Made by a program: the position numbers and the translations under genes
The notes under the pieces: model-generated
What the model was told of the DNA's origin: nothing
The model's input: only the letters and a program-made list of their open reading frames with translations
Databases searched by the model: none
Shown here: positions 62,788-64,000 of the stretch, in pieces
Layout: the number at the start of each line of letters is the position of its first letter
Position numbering within the stretch: the first letter of the stretch is position 1
Assembly: GCF_051251085.1 (NCBI RefSeq)
Contig: NZ_JBPCZH010000003.1
Coordinates: 62,001 to 126,000 of the forward strand
Length of the DNA stretch: 64,000 bases
DNA from: Cernens ardua
Lineage (GTDB): Bacteria > Pseudomonadota > Gammaproteobacteria > Pseudomonadales > Halomonadaceae
Reading direction: 5' to 3'

Positions 62788-63729
62788 ATGAAAATCGCAC
62801 CACGACAGTTGAGTATTTTTGTCGCCATTGCAAGTGAAGGCGGCATTACTGCGGCCGCTGAAAAATTACATCTGACGACTCCTGCGGTAAGCATGGCGCT
62901 GGCCGAACTCGAACGCCTGATAGGGCATGCGCTTTTCGACCGTCACAAGAACCGATTGTATATCAATGGATTGGGACGCCGATTATTGCCCTTGGCAGAC
63001 GAGCTATTGACGCGGCAGGATGAAATCGAAACGCTCTTCACCAGTGATGATGCAGCGTACCGAGGTCTCTTGCGCATTGGTGCCAGTCAAACCATCGGTA
63101 ATCAGCTTCTTCCCTGGCTACTTCGCGATTTCAGGGATCAGACCGGCCACCGAGAACAAAGTGTATTGCTCGCCAATAGCCGGGATGTTTGCTCAGCGCT
63201 GGCGCGTTTCGAACTCGATATAGGGTTAATTGAAGGTAACAGCACTAATGCAGAGCTGGAAACGCTGGAATGGTGCCTTGACCAACTCATCATAGTCGCT
63301 GGACGCGATCACCCCCTTACCCAGGCAGAAGGCCCTATCCCATTGGCGGCACTGGAGAATCAGGATTGGGTGTTACGTGAAGAAGGGTCAGGTACTCGTG
63401 ATCAGTTCATGCGTTCGGTAGCCTCCCGTCTTGAGCGGTGGACGGCTTCACTAGAGTTGAATACTGCGGAAGCGTTAATCAACGCGACAGCGGCAGGGCT
63501 AGGGCTCACTTGTGTTTCCCAACGTGAAGCGGATCATGCACTCAAGGATGGGCGGTTGGAACAACTTCATATCGTACTGGAAGAAGGTGAAACACTCAGC
63601 ATTCAGCGCTACTTCCGTCTTGTTGTTCATCGGAACAAGTACCGGAGCGCTCTTATTCAACGCTTTATAACCTTCTGCATGGAACACGAAATGGCCACAA
63701 CGCCATTTGCCACCGACTATCGTACTTGA
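62788..63729 (+). CDS. LysR family regulator, YeiE-like
   Basis: A 313-residue LysR protein. The helix-turn-helix is GGITAAAEKLHLTTPAVSMAL (about 17-37; core AAEKLHLTTPAVS). The effector domain closely follows the E. coli YeiE pattern: IGASQTIGNQLLPWLLRDF, FELDIGLIEG and LREEGSGTRD. YeiE controls sulfite and iron-related genes in enterics. The ATG lies about 120 bases from the divergent tRNA. Ordinary chromosomal gene outside the island. Confidence 0.88.
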   Translation: MKIAPRQLSIFVAIASEGGITAAAEKLHLTTPAVSMALAELERLIGHALFDRHKNRLYINGLGRRLLPLADELLTRQDEIETLFTSDDAAYRGLLRIGASQTIGNQLLPWLLRDFRDQTGHREQSVLLANSRDVCSALARFELDIGLIEGNSTNAELETLEWCLDQLIIVAGRDHPLTQAEGPIPLAALENQDWVLREEGSGTRDQFMRSVASRLERWTASLELNTAEALINATAAGLGLTCVSQREADHALKDGRLEQLHIVLEEGETLSIQRYFRLVVHRNKYRSALIQRFITFCMEHEMATTPFATDYRT

Positions 63730-63966
63730 CCCGATGCCCTTTGACTGAACGCAACCAAACCTATGGCTCTTGATACTCTTCACGACACTCTTTCTGCATA
63801 CACACGTACGCAATAATCATCATCCGTCGTATTAGGTGGTGATTGCCGGCCCGATCCTCATTGAAACAAAATCCACAATGGTGGCCGTGTATTAAACGAT
63901 TAGTCCATGGACCGCTCTCCATGAGCTGTGTAGGGTGATGTGATCAATCATTGGAGGTTAGCCGTC

Positions 63967-64000
63967 ATGACGTTATCCAATACAGCATCCAAAACGCCTT
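63967..64000 (+). CDS. Start of a gene cut by the window edge
   Basis: An ATG at 63967 with GGAGGT eight bases upstream (63953-63958) opens MTLSNTASKTP before the window ends. The ribosome-binding site is strong, so a real gene is likely, but 11 residues do not identify it. Confidence 0.5.
   Translation, partial: MTLSNTASKTP

Overview
The window looks like a gammaproteobacterial chromosome of roughly 50% GC. The YejABEF importer, paired YceI/cytochrome b561 genes, a PQQ glucose dehydrogenase, AzlCD, a YeiE-like LysR regulator and many TonB-dependent receptors fit the Halomonadaceae, perhaps near Zymobacter/Carnimonas. That placement is inference from gene style; no 16S gene is present.

Layout. 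(1) 0-5 kb: a cut-off lipoprotein, a homocysteine S-methyltransferase-family gene and, divergently, a regulator-methyltransferase fusion followed by azlCD. (2) 5-8 kb: a TonB-dependent receptor with a tandem Ala-Ala-Pro linker. (3) 8-17 kb: a catabolic cluster (LysR, ferredoxin-type reductase, cytosine-deaminase-like amidohydrolase, non-canonical RidA homologue, creatininase-family hydrolase, NMT1/THI5-type ABC importer, FAD-linked oxidase) that looks built to import and open a nitrogen heterocycle or cyclic amide. (4) 17-35 kb: yejABEF, two more Ala/Pro-linker receptors, tonB-exbB-exbD and a siderophore-type receptor with a strong Fur box, together an outer-membrane uptake module. (5) 35-51 kb: glucose dehydrogenase, a septal amidase and a division-type penicillin-binding protein, HxlR, YceI-YceI-cytochrome b561, small membrane proteins, a symporter with its DUF3311 partner, an amidase, a flavin monooxygenase and a chorismate mutase whose reading frame runs on from a LysE-exporter remnant.

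(6) 51.3-62.6 kb is an AT-rich accessory island ending at the 3' end of a tRNA-Thr(CGT) gene. It reads as a collapsed P2-like prophage: three broken copies of the 3' end of the tail gene D, each followed by a convergent higA antitoxin remnant, separate three different cargo segments. Cargo 1 holds a small lipoprotein and a 51-residue double-glycine-leader, bacteriocin-like peptide between inward-facing IS3 ends. Cargo 2 is a 417-residue coiled-coil protein of unknown function. Cargo 3 holds a membrane-associated protein and a KAP P-loop NTPase overlapping a second gene, a plausible phage-exclusion pair. Next to the tRNA lie fragments of at least three phage repressors, one with its catalytic serine changed to alanine.

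(7) Beyond the tRNA, normal chromosome resumes with a YeiE-like LysR regulator and the start of another gene. The most novel-looking parts are the repeated D-higA cargo array, the double-glycine peptide, the KAP pair and the heterocycle cluster.
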